DNA of 64,000 nt. It comes from CAZONU01 sp965370045 (lineage in GTDB: Bacteria; Planctomycetota; SZUA-567; JAKLDR01). A program made the position numbers and the translations under genes. Shown piece by piece: positions 39,886 to 49,119 of the stretch; position 1 is the stretch's first letter, and every line of letters starts with the position of its first letter. The DNA lies in assembly GCA_965370045.1 (NCBI GenBank), contig CBDUSI010000006.1:4712-68711 (forward strand), read 5' to 3'. The notes under the pieces are model-generated. The model saw only the letters and a list, made by a program, of their open reading frames with translations, was not told the DNA's origin and made no database searches.

Positions 39886-42321
39886 TCAGCCCTGCCCGCC
39901 GGCGGCGGCGTCGGGTTTCTCCGCCTTGCCGGCGCCTTTCTTGTCGTTCCTGCCGTTCTTCTCTTCTTTGGGAGCCGGCTCCAGGGCGGCGGCGAAGACC
40001 GGCCCGAGACGCTCGACGAAGGTAAAGGTCATGCCCTTGGCGACCTGCTCGGGGATATCCTTCCTGACCTCGCGCTCGTTGGCCCGGGGCAGGATCAGGT
40101 GCCTGACCTTCTCGCGGTGGGCGGCCAGGACCTTGGCCTTGATGCCCCCCACGGGCAGGACCTGTCCGCGCAGGGTGATCTCTCCGGTGATGCCCACGCG
40201 GCGGTCGACCTTGCGGCCGGTGAGCGCGCTGAGGATGGCCACGGCCATGGCCGTGCCGGCGCTGGGTCCGTCCTTGGGCACCGCCCCCTCAGGCACGTGG
40301 ACGTGCAGATCGCGCGATGCAAAGAAGTCCGGCTCCAGGCCCAGCTTGGCGGCGTTGGCGCGAATGTAGGCCACCGCCGCGCTGGCCGACTCCTTCATGA
40401 CCTCGCCGAGCTTGCCGGTGAGGCGCAGTTCGCCCTTGCCGGGCATGGCGCTGGCCTCCACGGTCATCACCCGGCCGCCGTGCTCGGTCCAGGCCAGGGC
40501 GGTGGCCGCGCCCACCGCGCTGCCCTCCTCCACGGCGAGCTGGCGGTAGTCGGGCAGGCCCAGGTAGCGCGAGAGGTTGCGGGGGGTGAGGCGCAGGGCC
40601 CGGCCGCGACGCTCCACGATGCGCCGGGCGCACTTGCGGCACAGCGCAGCGAGGTGCTTGTCGAGGTTGCGCACCCCGGCCTCAGAGGTGTACTCGCGGA
40701 TGATCTCCACCAGCGCGGCGTCCGTGATGGTCAGCTGCTTGCGGCTCAGGCCGTGCTCCACGCGGTTCCGGGGGATGAGGTGCCGCTTGGCGATCTGGCG
40801 CTTCTCCTCCTCCGTGTAGCCCGGCAGGCGGATGACCTCGGTGCGGTCAAGAAGCACCGCGGGGATGGCCGCCTCCATGTTGCAGGTGGTGATGAAGAAC
40901 ACTTCGGACAGGTCAAACTCGATTTCCAGGTAGTGGTCGCTGAAGTGACTGTTCTCGTCGGGATCCAGCACCTCCAGCAGCGCGCTGGTCGGGTCGCCGC
41001 GGAAGTCCGCGCCGAGCTTGTCGATCTCGTCGAGCAGGAAGACCGGGTTGCGACTCCCGGCCTTGCGCAGACCCTGGATGATGCGCCCCGGCAGCGCGCC
41101 GATATAGGTGCGTCGGTGCCCGCGGATCTCGGCCTCGTCGCGCACCCCGCCGAGCGAGGCCTTGACGAACTTGCGACCCAGCGCCGCGGCCACCCCGCGA
41201 GCCAGACTGGTCTTGCCCACGCCCGGGGGCCCGGCCAGGCACAGGATCGGCCCCTTCTGGCGCTTGGCCATCTGCAACACCGCCAGGTACTCGATGATCC
41301 GCTCTTTCGGCTCGGCCAGCCCGTAGTGCCCCTTGTCCAGGAGCTTGGCGGCCTCGCGCAGGTCGGAGCGGTCCTCGGTGCGCGCCTTCCAGGGCACGGA
41401 GATTATCCAGTCGACGTAGTTGAGGCTCACCGTGGCCTGGGGACTCTCCGCGGGGGTCTGGGCCAGGCGATCGAGCTCCTTGGTGGCGACCTTGCGAGCC
41501 TCCTCGGTAAGCTCGGCGGCCTCGACCTTCTCGCGCAGCTCCTCGACGGGGTCCAGGACGCCCTTCTTCTCGCCGAGCTGGCTCTCGATGATCTTCTTCT
41601 GCTCGCGCAGGAAGAAGTCCTTCTGCATATGGGAAGCCCGCTCGCGGACCTTCTCGTCGATGTCTTTCTTGAGCTCCAGCACCTTGATCTCGCTGGCCAG
41701 CACGGCGTTGAGCTTCTCCAGGCGCTTTACGGAGTCGAGCTCGGCCAGGAACACCTGCTTCCGCTCGACCGGCAGGACCACGTAGGCGGACACCGAGTCT
41801 GCGAACTTGCCGTACTCGGAAATGCCCTTGACCACCGAGGCCACCGCGTCGGGGATGGCCGGGCTGAGCCTGACGTAGTTCTCGAACTGCTCGGCCACCG
41901 AACGCATCAGGGCCTGCTGGGTGCGATTGGGCTCGATCTGGTCGGTGACGGTAACCACCTTCACCGTGGAGCACTCGTCGCCGGGCAAGTGCTTCTGGAC
42001 CTTCGCGCGGCTGAGCACCTCCACCAGTATCTTCTGGCTGCCGTCGGGCAGGGCCATGGCCTGGACCACGCGCCCGACCACCCCCACGTCGAAAAGGTCC
42101 TCGGGGGACGGATCGTCGGTCTCCACCTCCTTCTGGGTGACCATGAATATCAGCGAGTCGCCGTTCTCGGCCCGGCGCAGGGCCTCCAGGCTCCTGGGGC
42201 GGCCGACCATCAGCGGCGCGAACATGTGCGGGAAGAGCACCGTATCGCGGAGCGGCACGCCCGGCAGTTCGGCGGGCTCACCCTCCTGATAGTGCTTGCC
42301 GTGCGGCTTGTTGGTGGCCAT
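39886..42321 (-). CDS. lon: ATP-dependent protease Lon
   Basis: Lon (811 residues) degrades misfolded and regulatory proteins in the cytoplasm. The N-terminal substrate domain starts at LPGVPLRDTVLFPHMFAPLM; the coiled-coil region follows (ERASHMQKDFFLREQKKIIE); the AAA+ domain has Walker A GPPGVGKTSLARG and Walker B VFLLDEIDKLG. The protease domain has the catalytic serine in PKDGPSAGTAM and the lysine in GGIKAKVLAAHR. ATG 42321 is the first start before the conserved N-terminus. The acidic/basic tail after the protease domain (about 30 residues) is extra. A good promoter lies at 42359-42386. Confidence 0.97.
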   Translation of the reverse strand: MATNKPHGKHYQEGEPAELPGVPLRDTVLFPHMFAPLMVGRPRSLEALRRAENGDSLIFMVTQKEVETDDPSPEDLFDVGVVGRVVQAMALPDGSQKILVEVLSRAKVQKHLPGDECSTVKVVTVTDQIEPNRTQQALMRSVAEQFENYVRLSPAIPDAVASVVKGISEYGKFADSVSAYVVLPVERKQVFLAELDSVKRLEKLNAVLASEIKVLELKKDIDEKVRERASHMQKDFFLREQKKIIESQLGEKKGVLDPVEELREKVEAAELTEEARKVATKELDRLAQTPAESPQATVSLNYVDWIISVPWKARTEDRSDLREAAKLLDKGHYGLAEPKERIIEYLAVLQMAKRQKGPILCLAGPPGVGKTSLARGVAAALGRKFVKASLGGVRDEAEIRGHRRTYIGALPGRIIQGLRKAGSRNPVFLLDEIDKLGADFRGDPTSALLEVLDPDENSHFSDHYLEIEFDLSEVFFITTCNMEAAIPAVLLDRTEVIRLPGYTEEEKRQIAKRHLIPRNRVEHGLSRKQLTITDAALVEIIREYTSEAGVRNLDKHLAALCRKCARRIVERRGRALRLTPRNLSRYLGLPDYRQLAVEEGSAVGAATALAWTEHGGRVMTVEASAMPGKGELRLTGKLGEVMKESASAAVAYIRANAAKLGLEPDFFASRDLHVHVPEGAVPKDGPSAGTAMAVAILSALTGRKVDRRVGITGEITLRGQVLPVGGIKAKVLAAHREKVRHLILPRANEREVRKDIPEQVAKGMTFTFVERLGPVFAAALEPAPKEEKNGRNDKKGAGKAEKPDAAAGGQG

Positions 42322-42358
42322 TGGCCCTTCCCGCTGTTGTGAGAATCCCCCGGGGCGT

Positions 42359-42386
42359 ATTCTACGGGCGCGGGGCGCGAGGTCAA
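42359..42386 (-). promoter_or_regulatory. Putative lon promoter
   Basis: On the minus strand TTGACC (42386-42381), 16 bases and TAGAAT (42364-42359) lie about 40 bases before the lon start. No heat-shock (sigma32 or CIRCE) site is seen. Confidence 0.6.
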
Positions 42387-42445
42387 ATGGCCCCGGGACC
42401 GCCGCGCCGCCCTTCCCTCCCCCAATTTCGCCCGAAACCGCCGTA

Positions 42446-42474
42446 TTGACACCCGCCGCAGAATGAGGTATGCT
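42446..42474 (+). promoter_or_regulatory. Putative promoter for the 42503 gene and sugar cluster
   Basis: TTGACA (42446-42451), 17 bases and TATGCT (42469-42474) form a promoter-like pair. A TATAAT at 42476-42481 is present as well but 24 bases from the -35. The gene starts at GTG 42503 after GGGAGGG. Confidence 0.5.
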
Positions 42475-42502
42475 ATATAATAGAGCCAGGGAGGGACAAC
42501 GC

Positions 42503-43180
42503 GTGGCGATCACGCCTCTCGCCATCAATAACCCCACGATGGGGTTCCGCCTCGATCCCGGTGAGCCGGGCATGCTCCGCCGCGGCCGGGCCAGCGAGGC
42601 CACGTTGCTGGTCACCAGCCAGGAACACCGTAACCTCGTGCGCCTCAAGTCCGAGGCGATGCGCGAGGGCCGGGTGATCATCCACGCGGGCATCCAGTTC
42701 GGCCGGGCCTTCCAGGGGCCATTCCTGACCACCACCAACGGCCTGACCACGGTGATCAGCCGCGCCGCGCGGCCCAGCGTGTTCGAGTCCGAGGCTGAAC
42801 GCGCAGTTGCCGGGCAAGCCCAGCAGCCCGTCGAGCCCTTGGGCGCGGGACTCGAGATCCCCCAGGACGAACAGGCGCCAGTCCCGGCCGCCGCGCCGGG
42901 GGGCGAGCGCATCCTGGCCGAGGAGGAGAACCGCCTGCGCGCCGAGCTCCGCCGGCTGGAGTCACCCGGATTCGGCGAGCCGGCCGGGCCCCTGACCTTC
43001 GAGGGAGAGGCTCCCCAACGTGCGGGGGACGATCCCCTGCGTCCCCTGGAGGACGCCGCCACCCGGCGCGCCGGCCGCCAGCGCGAAGGCCAGACCAGCG
43101 AGGTGGAGGGCGAGCTGCGCAGGTTGCAGTTCGCGCGCATGATGAGAAAGCTTGCCGGCTCCCTGGCCGCTTCGGCTTAG
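42503..43180 (+). CDS. Unknown protein ahead of the nonulosonic acid cluster
   Basis: The 225-residue protein starts at GTG 42503 with a clear GGGAGG site. Residues 1-85 form a compact region (ITPLAINNPTMGFRLDPGEP, SEAMREGRVIIHAGIQFGRA); the rest is disordered, Pro/Glu-rich and ends in a basic helix (ELRRLQFARMMRKLAGSLAA). I do not recognise it. It is 14 bases upstream of the aminotransferase, so it may belong to the same operon. It could be linked to the surface structure that carries the sugar, but the sequence does not show this. Confidence 0.65.
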   Translation: MAITPLAINNPTMGFRLDPGEPGMLRRGRASEATLLVTSQEHRNLVRLKSEAMREGRVIIHAGIQFGRAFQGPFLTTTNGLTTVISRAARPSVFESEAERAVAGQAQQPVEPLGAGLEIPQDEQAPVPAAAPGGERILAEEENRLRAELRRLESPGFGEPAGPLTFEGEAPQRAGDDPLRPLEDAATRRAGRQREGQTSEVEGELRRLQFARMMRKLAGSLAASA

Positions 43181-43194
43181 CTTGTGAGCCCGCG

Positions 43195-44406
43195 TTGAGC
43201 ACCGATCCCGACAAGCTGGCAATAGAAGGCGGCGACCCAGCACGCGAGGAGTATCTCCCTTACGGCCTCCACTCCGTGACCGACGATGACGTCGAGGCCG
43301 TAACCCGCGTCCTCCGCGGGAAGTGGCTGACTACCGGGCCGGACATAGAGAAGTTCGAGATTGCCCTGGCCGCCCAGGTCGGCGCATCCTCCGCCGCGGC
43401 GGTCTCCAGCGGCACCGCCGCGCTGCACCTGGCCTATCTGGCCGCGGGCATAGGTCCCGGCGACGAGGTTATAACCTCCCCGTTGACCTTCGCGGCCACC
43501 GCCAACGCGGCGCTGTATGCCGGCGCGAAGCCGGTCTTCGCCGACGTGGACGAGGCCACGCTCAACCTCTCCCCCGCGGCCGCGGAAGCGGCCATTACCG
43601 ACAAGACCAAAGCTATCGTCCCGGTGCACTACACCGGCCGAAGCTGCCAGATGAGCGAGTTCCGCGCGCTGTGTGATGAGCACAATCTCCTGCTGATTGA
43701 GGACGCCTCCCACGCGCTGGGGGCCATGTACAAGGGCAGGCCGGTAGGTTCGGGCCCCGCGGACCTGGCCACCTGGAGCTTTCACCCGGTAAAGCATGTG
43801 GCCGCTGGCGAGGGCGGCGCGGTGACCTCGCCCACTGATGATGCGAGAGTCGAGATGGTCCGCCGGCTGCGCAACCACGGCATCAACCGCGACGCCCGGG
43901 ACCGCTTCGGGCCTCAGGCCGGCTGGGCCTACGAGATCGAACATCTGGGCTTCAACTACCGGCTGACGGACATCGCTGCGGCGCTGGCGGCGAGCCAGCT
44001 TAAGCGCCTCGACGATAACCTGGCCCGCCGCCGGGAACTCGCCGCGCTTTATGCCGACAAGCTCTCGCGCTTCGAGGAGCTGCGCCTGCCGCCCGCCGAC
44101 GACGCCGAGCACCTCAGCGCCTGGCACCTGTATGTGGTCCGGCTGCGACTGGAAAAGCTCTCCGCCGGCCGCGCGGAGGTCTTCGCCGCCCTGCGCGCGG
44201 AGAACATCGGCGTCAACGTCCACTACATCCCCGTCCACTGGCACCCGCTGTACCAGTCACGGGGCTACGCGCGGGGCATAACCCCCACGGCCGAAAAGGC
44301 TTATGAAGAGCTGCTGACCCTGCCCCTTTTCGGGGTTATGACCGATGCGGACGCAACCGATGTAATAAGGGCGCTGGAGAAGGTGCTGGTCCGCCACAAG
44401 AAGTAA
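43195..44406 (+). CDS. DegT/DnrJ/EryC1 sugar aminotransferase, PseC-like
   Basis: The 403-residue PLP enzyme adds an amino group to a keto sugar nucleotide. Landmarks are GKWLTTGPDIEKFE, SSGTAALHLAYLAAGIGPGD, FADVDEATLNL, EDASHALGAMYKGRPVGS and the lysine loop SFHPVKHVAAGEGGAV. It resembles PseC and LegC of pseudaminic and legionaminic acid synthesis. The start is a TTG at 43195; the site before it is weak. The usual partner dehydratase (PseB/LegB) is not in the window. Confidence 0.9.
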   Translation: MSTDPDKLAIEGGDPAREEYLPYGLHSVTDDDVEAVTRVLRGKWLTTGPDIEKFEIALAAQVGASSAAAVSSGTAALHLAYLAAGIGPGDEVITSPLTFAATANAALYAGAKPVFADVDEATLNLSPAAAEAAITDKTKAIVPVHYTGRSCQMSEFRALCDEHNLLLIEDASHALGAMYKGRPVGSGPADLATWSFHPVKHVAAGEGGAVTSPTDDARVEMVRRLRNHGINRDARDRFGPQAGWAYEIEHLGFNYRLTDIAAALAASQLKRLDDNLARRRELAALYADKLSRFEELRLPPADDAEHLSAWHLYVVRLRLEKLSAGRAEVFAALRAENIGVNVHYIPVHWHPLYQSRGYARGITPTAEKAYEELLTLPLFGVMTDADATDVIRALEKVLVRHKK

Positions 44407-44425
44407 ATCACGGTCAAGGAAGCGC

Positions 44426-45829
44426 ATGCGCGTACTCCTCATCAACCCCCTGGTTCGCGAGTGGGCTAAGCCTAATTGCGTGCCCCTGGGACTCTGCTAC
44501 ATCGCCGCCTGCATGCAGCGCGAGGGTGTCGATGTGGAGATATACGACATCAACGCCCTGCGCCCCTCGACCGAGGAAATCACGAAACACATCGCCGAGG
44601 CGGATTACGATTGGGCCGGCATCGGCGGGATCATCACCACTTACCGCTACGTCAAGTGGCTGGTGGAAATCCTCAAGGAGGCGCACCCCGACAAACCCGT
44701 GGTCGTGGGCGGCGCCTTGGGCAGCTCGGTAACCGAGACTCTCCTGACCCGCACGCGGGCGGACATCGCCGCGCTGGGCGAGGGCGAGGCCACCGTCGTG
44801 GATCTCTGCCGGGCCCTGGAGTCCGGCGCGGACCTCTCCGCAGTCAAGGGCATCGCCCGTAAAGCGGACGGGGCGGTCCGTGTCAACGAGCGGCAGGCGA
44901 TAATCGCCGATCTCGACGCCCTCCCCCACCCCGCTCGCGAACTGGTGCCCATGGACGTTTACCTCGCGAACCCGGTGGGCGCTCCCAATCGCAACAAGTG
45001 GGCCGATGGCGCCGCCGTCGAGGAGGTGCTGACCACCAACTTGGTGGCGACCCGCGGCTGCCCCTACAAGTGCATCTACTGCTATCACGACTTCCTGGGC
45101 TACAAGTACCGCACGCGCAGCCCGGAGAACGTCGTCGGGGAGATGAAGGCGGTCCGCGAGGCCTACGGTGTCGGCTACTTCCACTTCATCGACGACGAGT
45201 TCATGCTCAAGCGCTCCTTCGTCAACAGCTTCTGCGACAGGATGAAAGAGTGGAACGCCGGCGTCACCTGGGGCTGCACCGGACGCGTCAACCTGGTCGA
45301 AGAGAAGGTCCTGACCGCCATGCGCGAGGCCGGCTGCGTGCACGTCAACTACGGCATCGAGTCCGGCTCGCAGAAGATGCTGGACCTCATGAAGAAACAG
45401 GTCAAGGTCGAGGAGGCCCTGCGCGCCCTGGAGGTGACCAGGAAGGTCTTCGGCGAGACGGACATCTCCCTGATGGTCGGCCTGCCCGGCGAGACGGAAG
45501 ACACCATTGCCGAAACCGTGGAATTCTGCAAGCGCGCCGACGTCGCCCCCCAGGTGATCTTCTTCGCCACGCCCTACCCCGGCACCGAACTCTACGGTAT
45601 GGCCCGCGCGGCGGGCCGCATCCCCGACGAGGAGGAGTACGTCCTGGGCCTTGCCGAGCAGGGGGAAAAGATCGCCTGCAACATGTCGGAAGTCCCCGAC
45701 GACGAGCTGCGCCGCCTGCGCGACGCGGCCGTCGAGGAACTCGGCGCCTGGAACAGGCAGCGCCACGCCGGCGACGGAGCCGCTTCGGTGCCCGGCGAGG
45801 GAGGAGAACAATGCGCGTCGCAGCAGTGA
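44426..45829 (+). CDS. B12-binding radical-SAM enzyme
   Basis: The 467-residue protein has an N-terminal cobalamin-binding domain (LINPLVREWAKPNCVPLGLC, AGIGGIITTYRYVKWLVEIL) and a radical-SAM core with RGCPYKCIYCYHD (CX3CX2C), followed by GYFHFIDDEF, NYGIESGSQKML and MVGLPGETEDT. Such enzymes methylate or rearrange unreactive carbons. In this cluster it may modify the nonulosonic sugar or its glycan; this is inference. It overlaps the next gene by 19 bases. Confidence 0.9.
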   Translation: MRVLLINPLVREWAKPNCVPLGLCYIAACMQREGVDVEIYDINALRPSTEEITKHIAEADYDWAGIGGIITTYRYVKWLVEILKEAHPDKPVVVGGALGSSVTETLLTRTRADIAALGEGEATVVDLCRALESGADLSAVKGIARKADGAVRVNERQAIIADLDALPHPARELVPMDVYLANPVGAPNRNKWADGAAVEEVLTTNLVATRGCPYKCIYCYHDFLGYKYRTRSPENVVGEMKAVREAYGVGYFHFIDDEFMLKRSFVNSFCDRMKEWNAGVTWGCTGRVNLVEEKVLTAMREAGCVHVNYGIESGSQKMLDLMKKQVKVEEALRALEVTRKVFGETDISLMVGLPGETEDTIAETVEFCKRADVAPQVIFFATPYPGTELYGMARAAGRIPDEEEYVLGLAEQGEKIACNMSEVPDDELRRLRDAAVEELGAWNRQRHAGDGAASVPGEGGEQCASQQ

Positions 45830-46539
45830 TCCCCGCCCGGAAGGGCTCCAAGGGGCTGCCCGACAAGAACGCCCTGCGCGTCGCCGGGGTGCCCATGGTG
45901 GTCCGAGCCATCGGCGCGGTGCGCTCGGCCGGTCCGATGATCGCGAAGATACTGGTCTCCACCGACAGCCCGGAAATCGCCCGGGTCTCGATGGAGGCCG
46001 GCGCCACGGTCGTGGAGAGGCCCGAAGAGCTGGCCGGCGACACCGCCGGCGTGGAGGGCGCCGCGCGCCACGCGCTGCGCACGGTCTGGCCCGACGGGGA
46101 CTGCCCCGAGTTCACGCTCATAGTCCAGCCCAACCTGCCGGTCTGGCAGCCGGGAATCGTCGCCAAAGTCCTGGAGCGCCTGGCGAAGGACGACTGCACC
46201 GGCGCGGGGACCTGCCACATCGTTGACCAGCGCCCGGAGTGGATGAAGAAGCGCGACGATGCCAGCCTGGCGGTTCCCTTCCTGCCCGCTGGGAGAATCG
46301 CCATCCGCCGGCAGGACCTCCCGGAGCTCTACTACTTCGACGGCGCGGTGCTGGGGATGCGCACCGACGTGCTCATGGAAAGCGAGGGACAGCCGGTCAG
46401 CCACCTCTACTACATGGGCGAGAAGATCGCCCCCCTGCCCCGCCCGGAGGTCTACGGCATGGAGGTCCACGCCCCGGAGGACATCGTCCGGGCGGAGATC
46501 ACTATCGCCTATCTCGAGAAGGTGGGTTACCCGCAGTAA
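45811..46539 (+). CDS. CMP-nonulosonate cytidylyltransferase (NeuA/PseF-like)
   Basis: The 242-residue protein activates a nonulosonic acid with CTP. It starts at ATG 45811 after GGAGGAG with AAVIPARKGSKGLPDKN, the family signature, then VSTDSPEIARVSMEAGATVV, VQPNLPVW and YYFDGAVLGMRTDVL. Length fits NeuA/PseF/LegF (about 230). Overlap at both ends ties it to the B12 radical-SAM and PseG-like genes. Confidence 0.92.
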   Translation: MRVAAVIPARKGSKGLPDKNALRVAGVPMVVRAIGAVRSAGPMIAKILVSTDSPEIARVSMEAGATVVERPEELAGDTAGVEGAARHALRTVWPDGDCPEFTLIVQPNLPVWQPGIVAKVLERLAKDDCTGAGTCHIVDQRPEWMKKRDDASLAVPFLPAGRIAIRRQDLPELYYFDGAVLGMRTDVLMESEGQPVSHLYYMGEKIAPLPRPEVYGMEVHAPEDIVRAEITIAYLEKVGYPQ

Positions 46540-47549
46540 TGGCTGCGAAATCGCGCACCGCAACTTTCCTCTTCGCCTTTGGCGAAACCTACGGCTTAGG
46601 GCATCTGCGTCGCTGCGAGGCATTGGCTGTTGAACTGTCGCATCGGGGTTGGAGCGTCGAAGGCATCCCTCACGGGGAAGGTTCGCAGAACACCTCTCTA
46701 GGGCACATCACCCTGTCACCGGCGTTCCCCGTTCGCCACGCTCCGGCATCTGCCGATCTTGCCGTAGTGGACAGCTATTCCATGCCCTACTCCGAAAGAT
46801 CGGCTTTGGGAGCAGACGGCACTAAGTTGCTCAGCTTCCATGACTCGCCTGTTGCCGACCCATCGGATCTCATTGTTGATATCAACTGTGGTGCCAATGC
46901 CGCGGCCTACGCCGGGGAAGGATGCGTAGGCCGAGTGCTGTGTGGCCCCGAGTACTTTCCGGTGCGCCCCGCGCTCGACAGGTTGACCCGAGAGTCGCGA
47001 GATAAGAACCGGCTGCTTTCTGCGACCACGCTTTTGGTCACCTTCGGAGGCAGCGACCCGCATCACTTGGCGGAGAAAACACTACAGGAATTAGCCACAA
47101 TTGGCACTCAGCTAGACATTCGCGTTGTGATCGGCGACCTTGGGAGTCAGACGCCTGAGCTTCAAGCAGCAGCAAATGCCCTCCCTAAAGTCGAGTTGGT
47201 GCCCCCTGGAACCGAGGTCGAGAAGCTCTTCGCTTGGGCAGACATGGCTATTTGCGCTGCTGGACTGACAAAATACGAACTTGCACTTCTCGGAGTACCA
47301 GCGCTAATTGTGGCCGCGTACGACAACCAAGCTGCTGTCGCCGAGACCTTCGCCGTGCGCGGCAGCGCCCTCTACCTGGGCCGCGCGGAGGAGCTCGTTA
47401 CAGGCGCGTTGGCTCGGGCGGTGAACGACCTGGCGCTCGACTCCCAGACCCGCGCGGAGTTGAGCGCCGCCGGCAGAAAGCTGGTCGACGGCCGGGGCGC
47501 GGCGCGCATAGCGGACGAGATAGAAAAGCTGATGGAGGGGACCTCTTGA
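46539..47549 (+). CDS. PseG-like UDP-sugar hydrolase, possibly mosaic
   Basis: The 336-residue protein resembles PseG, which removes UDP from the altrose precursor of pseudaminic acid. It has FAFGETYGLGHLRRCEALAV at the start, VVDSYSMPYSE, VTFGGSDPHHLAEKTLQEL, and AAGLTKYELALLGVPALIVA. From 46545 to about 47335 codons are much less G/C-rich than from 47340 to the end, a sharp change inside one gene. This suggests that the first three quarters were replaced by recombination. It shares a base with the upstream stop (TAATG). Confidence 0.85.
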   Translation: MAAKSRTATFLFAFGETYGLGHLRRCEALAVELSHRGWSVEGIPHGEGSQNTSLGHITLSPAFPVRHAPASADLAVVDSYSMPYSERSALGADGTKLLSFHDSPVADPSDLIVDINCGANAAAYAGEGCVGRVLCGPEYFPVRPALDRLTRESRDKNRLLSATTLLVTFGGSDPHHLAEKTLQELATIGTQLDIRVVIGDLGSQTPELQAAANALPKVELVPPGTEVEKLFAWADMAICAAGLTKYELALLGVPALIVAAYDNQAAVAETFAVRGSALYLGRAEELVTGALARAVNDLALDSQTRAELSAAGRKLVDGRGAARIADEIEKLMEGTS

Positions 47550-48601
47550 AGACCATCCGAGTGGGCCGCAAGAGAATCGGCCCGGGTGAACCGGTATTCG
47601 TTATCGCCGAGGCCGGAGCCAACCACAACCGCTCGATCAAGACCGCGCGCGCGCTCATCGACGCCGCCGTCCGCGCGGGCGCCGACGCCGTCAAGTTCCA
47701 GACCTACTCCGCGGAAAAGATGTACTCCCGGTACACGCCGGCCATCGGCTACATCAAGAAAGGCAAGCTCTCCCGCAAGGGCGAATCCATCCGCGACCTG
47801 ATAGAGCGTATTGAAATGCCCCGCGACTGGCTGAAGCGCCTGGCGGACTACTGCCGCAGGAAGAAGATCATCTTCCTCTCCACGCCCTTCGACGTGGTGG
47901 CCGTCGACGAGTTGGCCAAGGTGGGCATGCCCGCCTTCCAGATCGCCAGCTTCGAGAACAACCCCCTTCCGCTCATTAAGCACGCCGCGCGAAAGAAGAA
48001 GCCGCTGCTCCTCTCCACCGGAATGGCCGACCTGACCGACATCGAGACGGCCATCGCCGCCGCGGCCTCGGCCGGCAACCGTCAACTGGCCCTCTTTCAT
48101 TGCGCCATCAACTACCCGCCGGCGTTCAAGGACATCAACCTCCGGGCCATGGAGACCATGCGCCTGGCCTTCGACCTGCCGGTGGGCTTCAGCGACCACA
48201 CCCTGGGACACACCGTCCCGGTGGCCGCGGTGGCCCTCGGCGCGCGCATGATAGAGAAGCACTTCACGCTGAGCCGCAAGCTTAAGGGGCCTGATCACCC
48301 CTTCGCCCTCGAGCCCGACGAGCTGGCTGATATGATCCGGGCGGTACGCGAGACCGAAGCGGCCCTGGGGTCGAGCATCAAGCGGCGCACCCCCGCCGAG
48401 GCGGAGCTGTACAAGAAGGCCCGCCGGGGGCTGGTCGCCGCCTGCGAGATTCCAAAGGGCAAGCGCATCACCAGCAAGATGCTGGAGGTCAAGCGCCCCG
48501 GCTACGGGATAAGCCCGGTGGACATGAGCAAGGTCGTAGGCCGACGGGCGCGGCGCGACCTCCGCGAGGACGAGATCCTCACCTGGGAGATGCTGGATTG
48601 A
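47546..48601 (+). CDS. NeuB-family nonulosonate synthase (PseI/LegI-like)
   Basis: The 351-residue enzyme condenses phosphoenolpyruvate with a six-carbon amino sugar to give a nine-carbon acid. It shows FVIAEAGANHNRSIKTAR, DAVKFQTYSAEKMYSRYTP, FLSTPFDVVAVDEL, STGMADLTDIETAI, SDHTLGHTVPVAAVALGA and IEKHFTLSRKLKGPDHPF, and a C-terminal SAF (antifreeze-like) domain from about 285. The start is TTG 47546 after GGAGGGG. The MYSRYTP form suggests the PseI group, but sialic and legionaminic synthases are close. Confidence 0.93.
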   Translation: MKTIRVGRKRIGPGEPVFVIAEAGANHNRSIKTARALIDAAVRAGADAVKFQTYSAEKMYSRYTPAIGYIKKGKLSRKGESIRDLIERIEMPRDWLKRLADYCRRKKIIFLSTPFDVVAVDELAKVGMPAFQIASFENNPLPLIKHAARKKKPLLLSTGMADLTDIETAIAAAASAGNRQLALFHCAINYPPAFKDINLRAMETMRLAFDLPVGFSDHTLGHTVPVAAVALGARMIEKHFTLSRKLKGPDHPFALEPDELADMIRAVRETEAALGSSIKRRTPAEAELYKKARRGLVAACEIPKGKRITSKMLEVKRPGYGISPVDMSKVVGRRARRDLREDEILTWEMLD

Positions 48602-49119
48602 ACGGCCCGCGCCTGGAGGGCGAGCGACTGGTCCTGCGTCCCATCGAGTCGAAGGACAACCGCCGCATCCGCGAGTGGCGCAACGCGCCGGGCGTGCACC
48701 ACAACCTGTTCACCGAGGAGGAGACCACCCCCGAGCGACAGGATATCTGGTATCGGACTTATCTGCTGGACCCCGCCCAGGTTCGCTTCGTCATCGAAAC
48801 CAAAGCCCTGGGTCCGCTGGGCTGCTGCGGGTTCACGGACAAACGAGAGGGTGAGAGCAGCGCCAATCTCTCGATATTCGTCGGCGAGCCCGCGGCCAGA
48901 GGCAAGGGCCTGGCTCGCGAGGCGCTGGACCTGCTGCTCGACTATGGCTTCAACCAGTGGGAGTTGGCCCGGGTGATCGCCGAAATGTTCGCGGACAACG
49001 AGCCCGCGCGGCGGCTGTACGAACGGGTAGGTTTCCAGGAACTTGGGCCGGGCGAGCCGCGCCGCGGGCGCGACGTGACCCTCATGCAGCTCGACAAGTC
49101 CGCGTGGAGTGAATCGTGA
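48598..49119 (+). CDS. GNAT acetyltransferase, PseH/RimJ-like
   Basis: The 173-residue protein has a GNAT fold with GERLVLRPIESKDNRRIREW, ARGKGLAREALDLLLDYGFN and NEPARRLYERVGFQELG. In the cluster it likely N-acylates the amino sugar, as PseH does. The start is a TTG overlapping the synthase stop (TTGA). An unrelated RimJ-type role is possible but less likely here. Confidence 0.88.
   Translation: MNGPRLEGERLVLRPIESKDNRRIREWRNAPGVHHNLFTEEETTPERQDIWYRTYLLDPAQVRFVIETKALGPLGCCGFTDKREGESSANLSIFVGEPAARGKGLAREALDLLLDYGFNQWELARVIAEMFADNEPARRLYERVGFQELGPGEPRRGRDVTLMQLDKSAWSES

Noticed and set aside
39886..43140. An extended Lon protein of 1084 residues
   Set aside because: The part upstream of ATG 42321 is antisense to the 42503 gene and promoter region and has no Lon similarity; the conserved N-terminus begins just after 42321.
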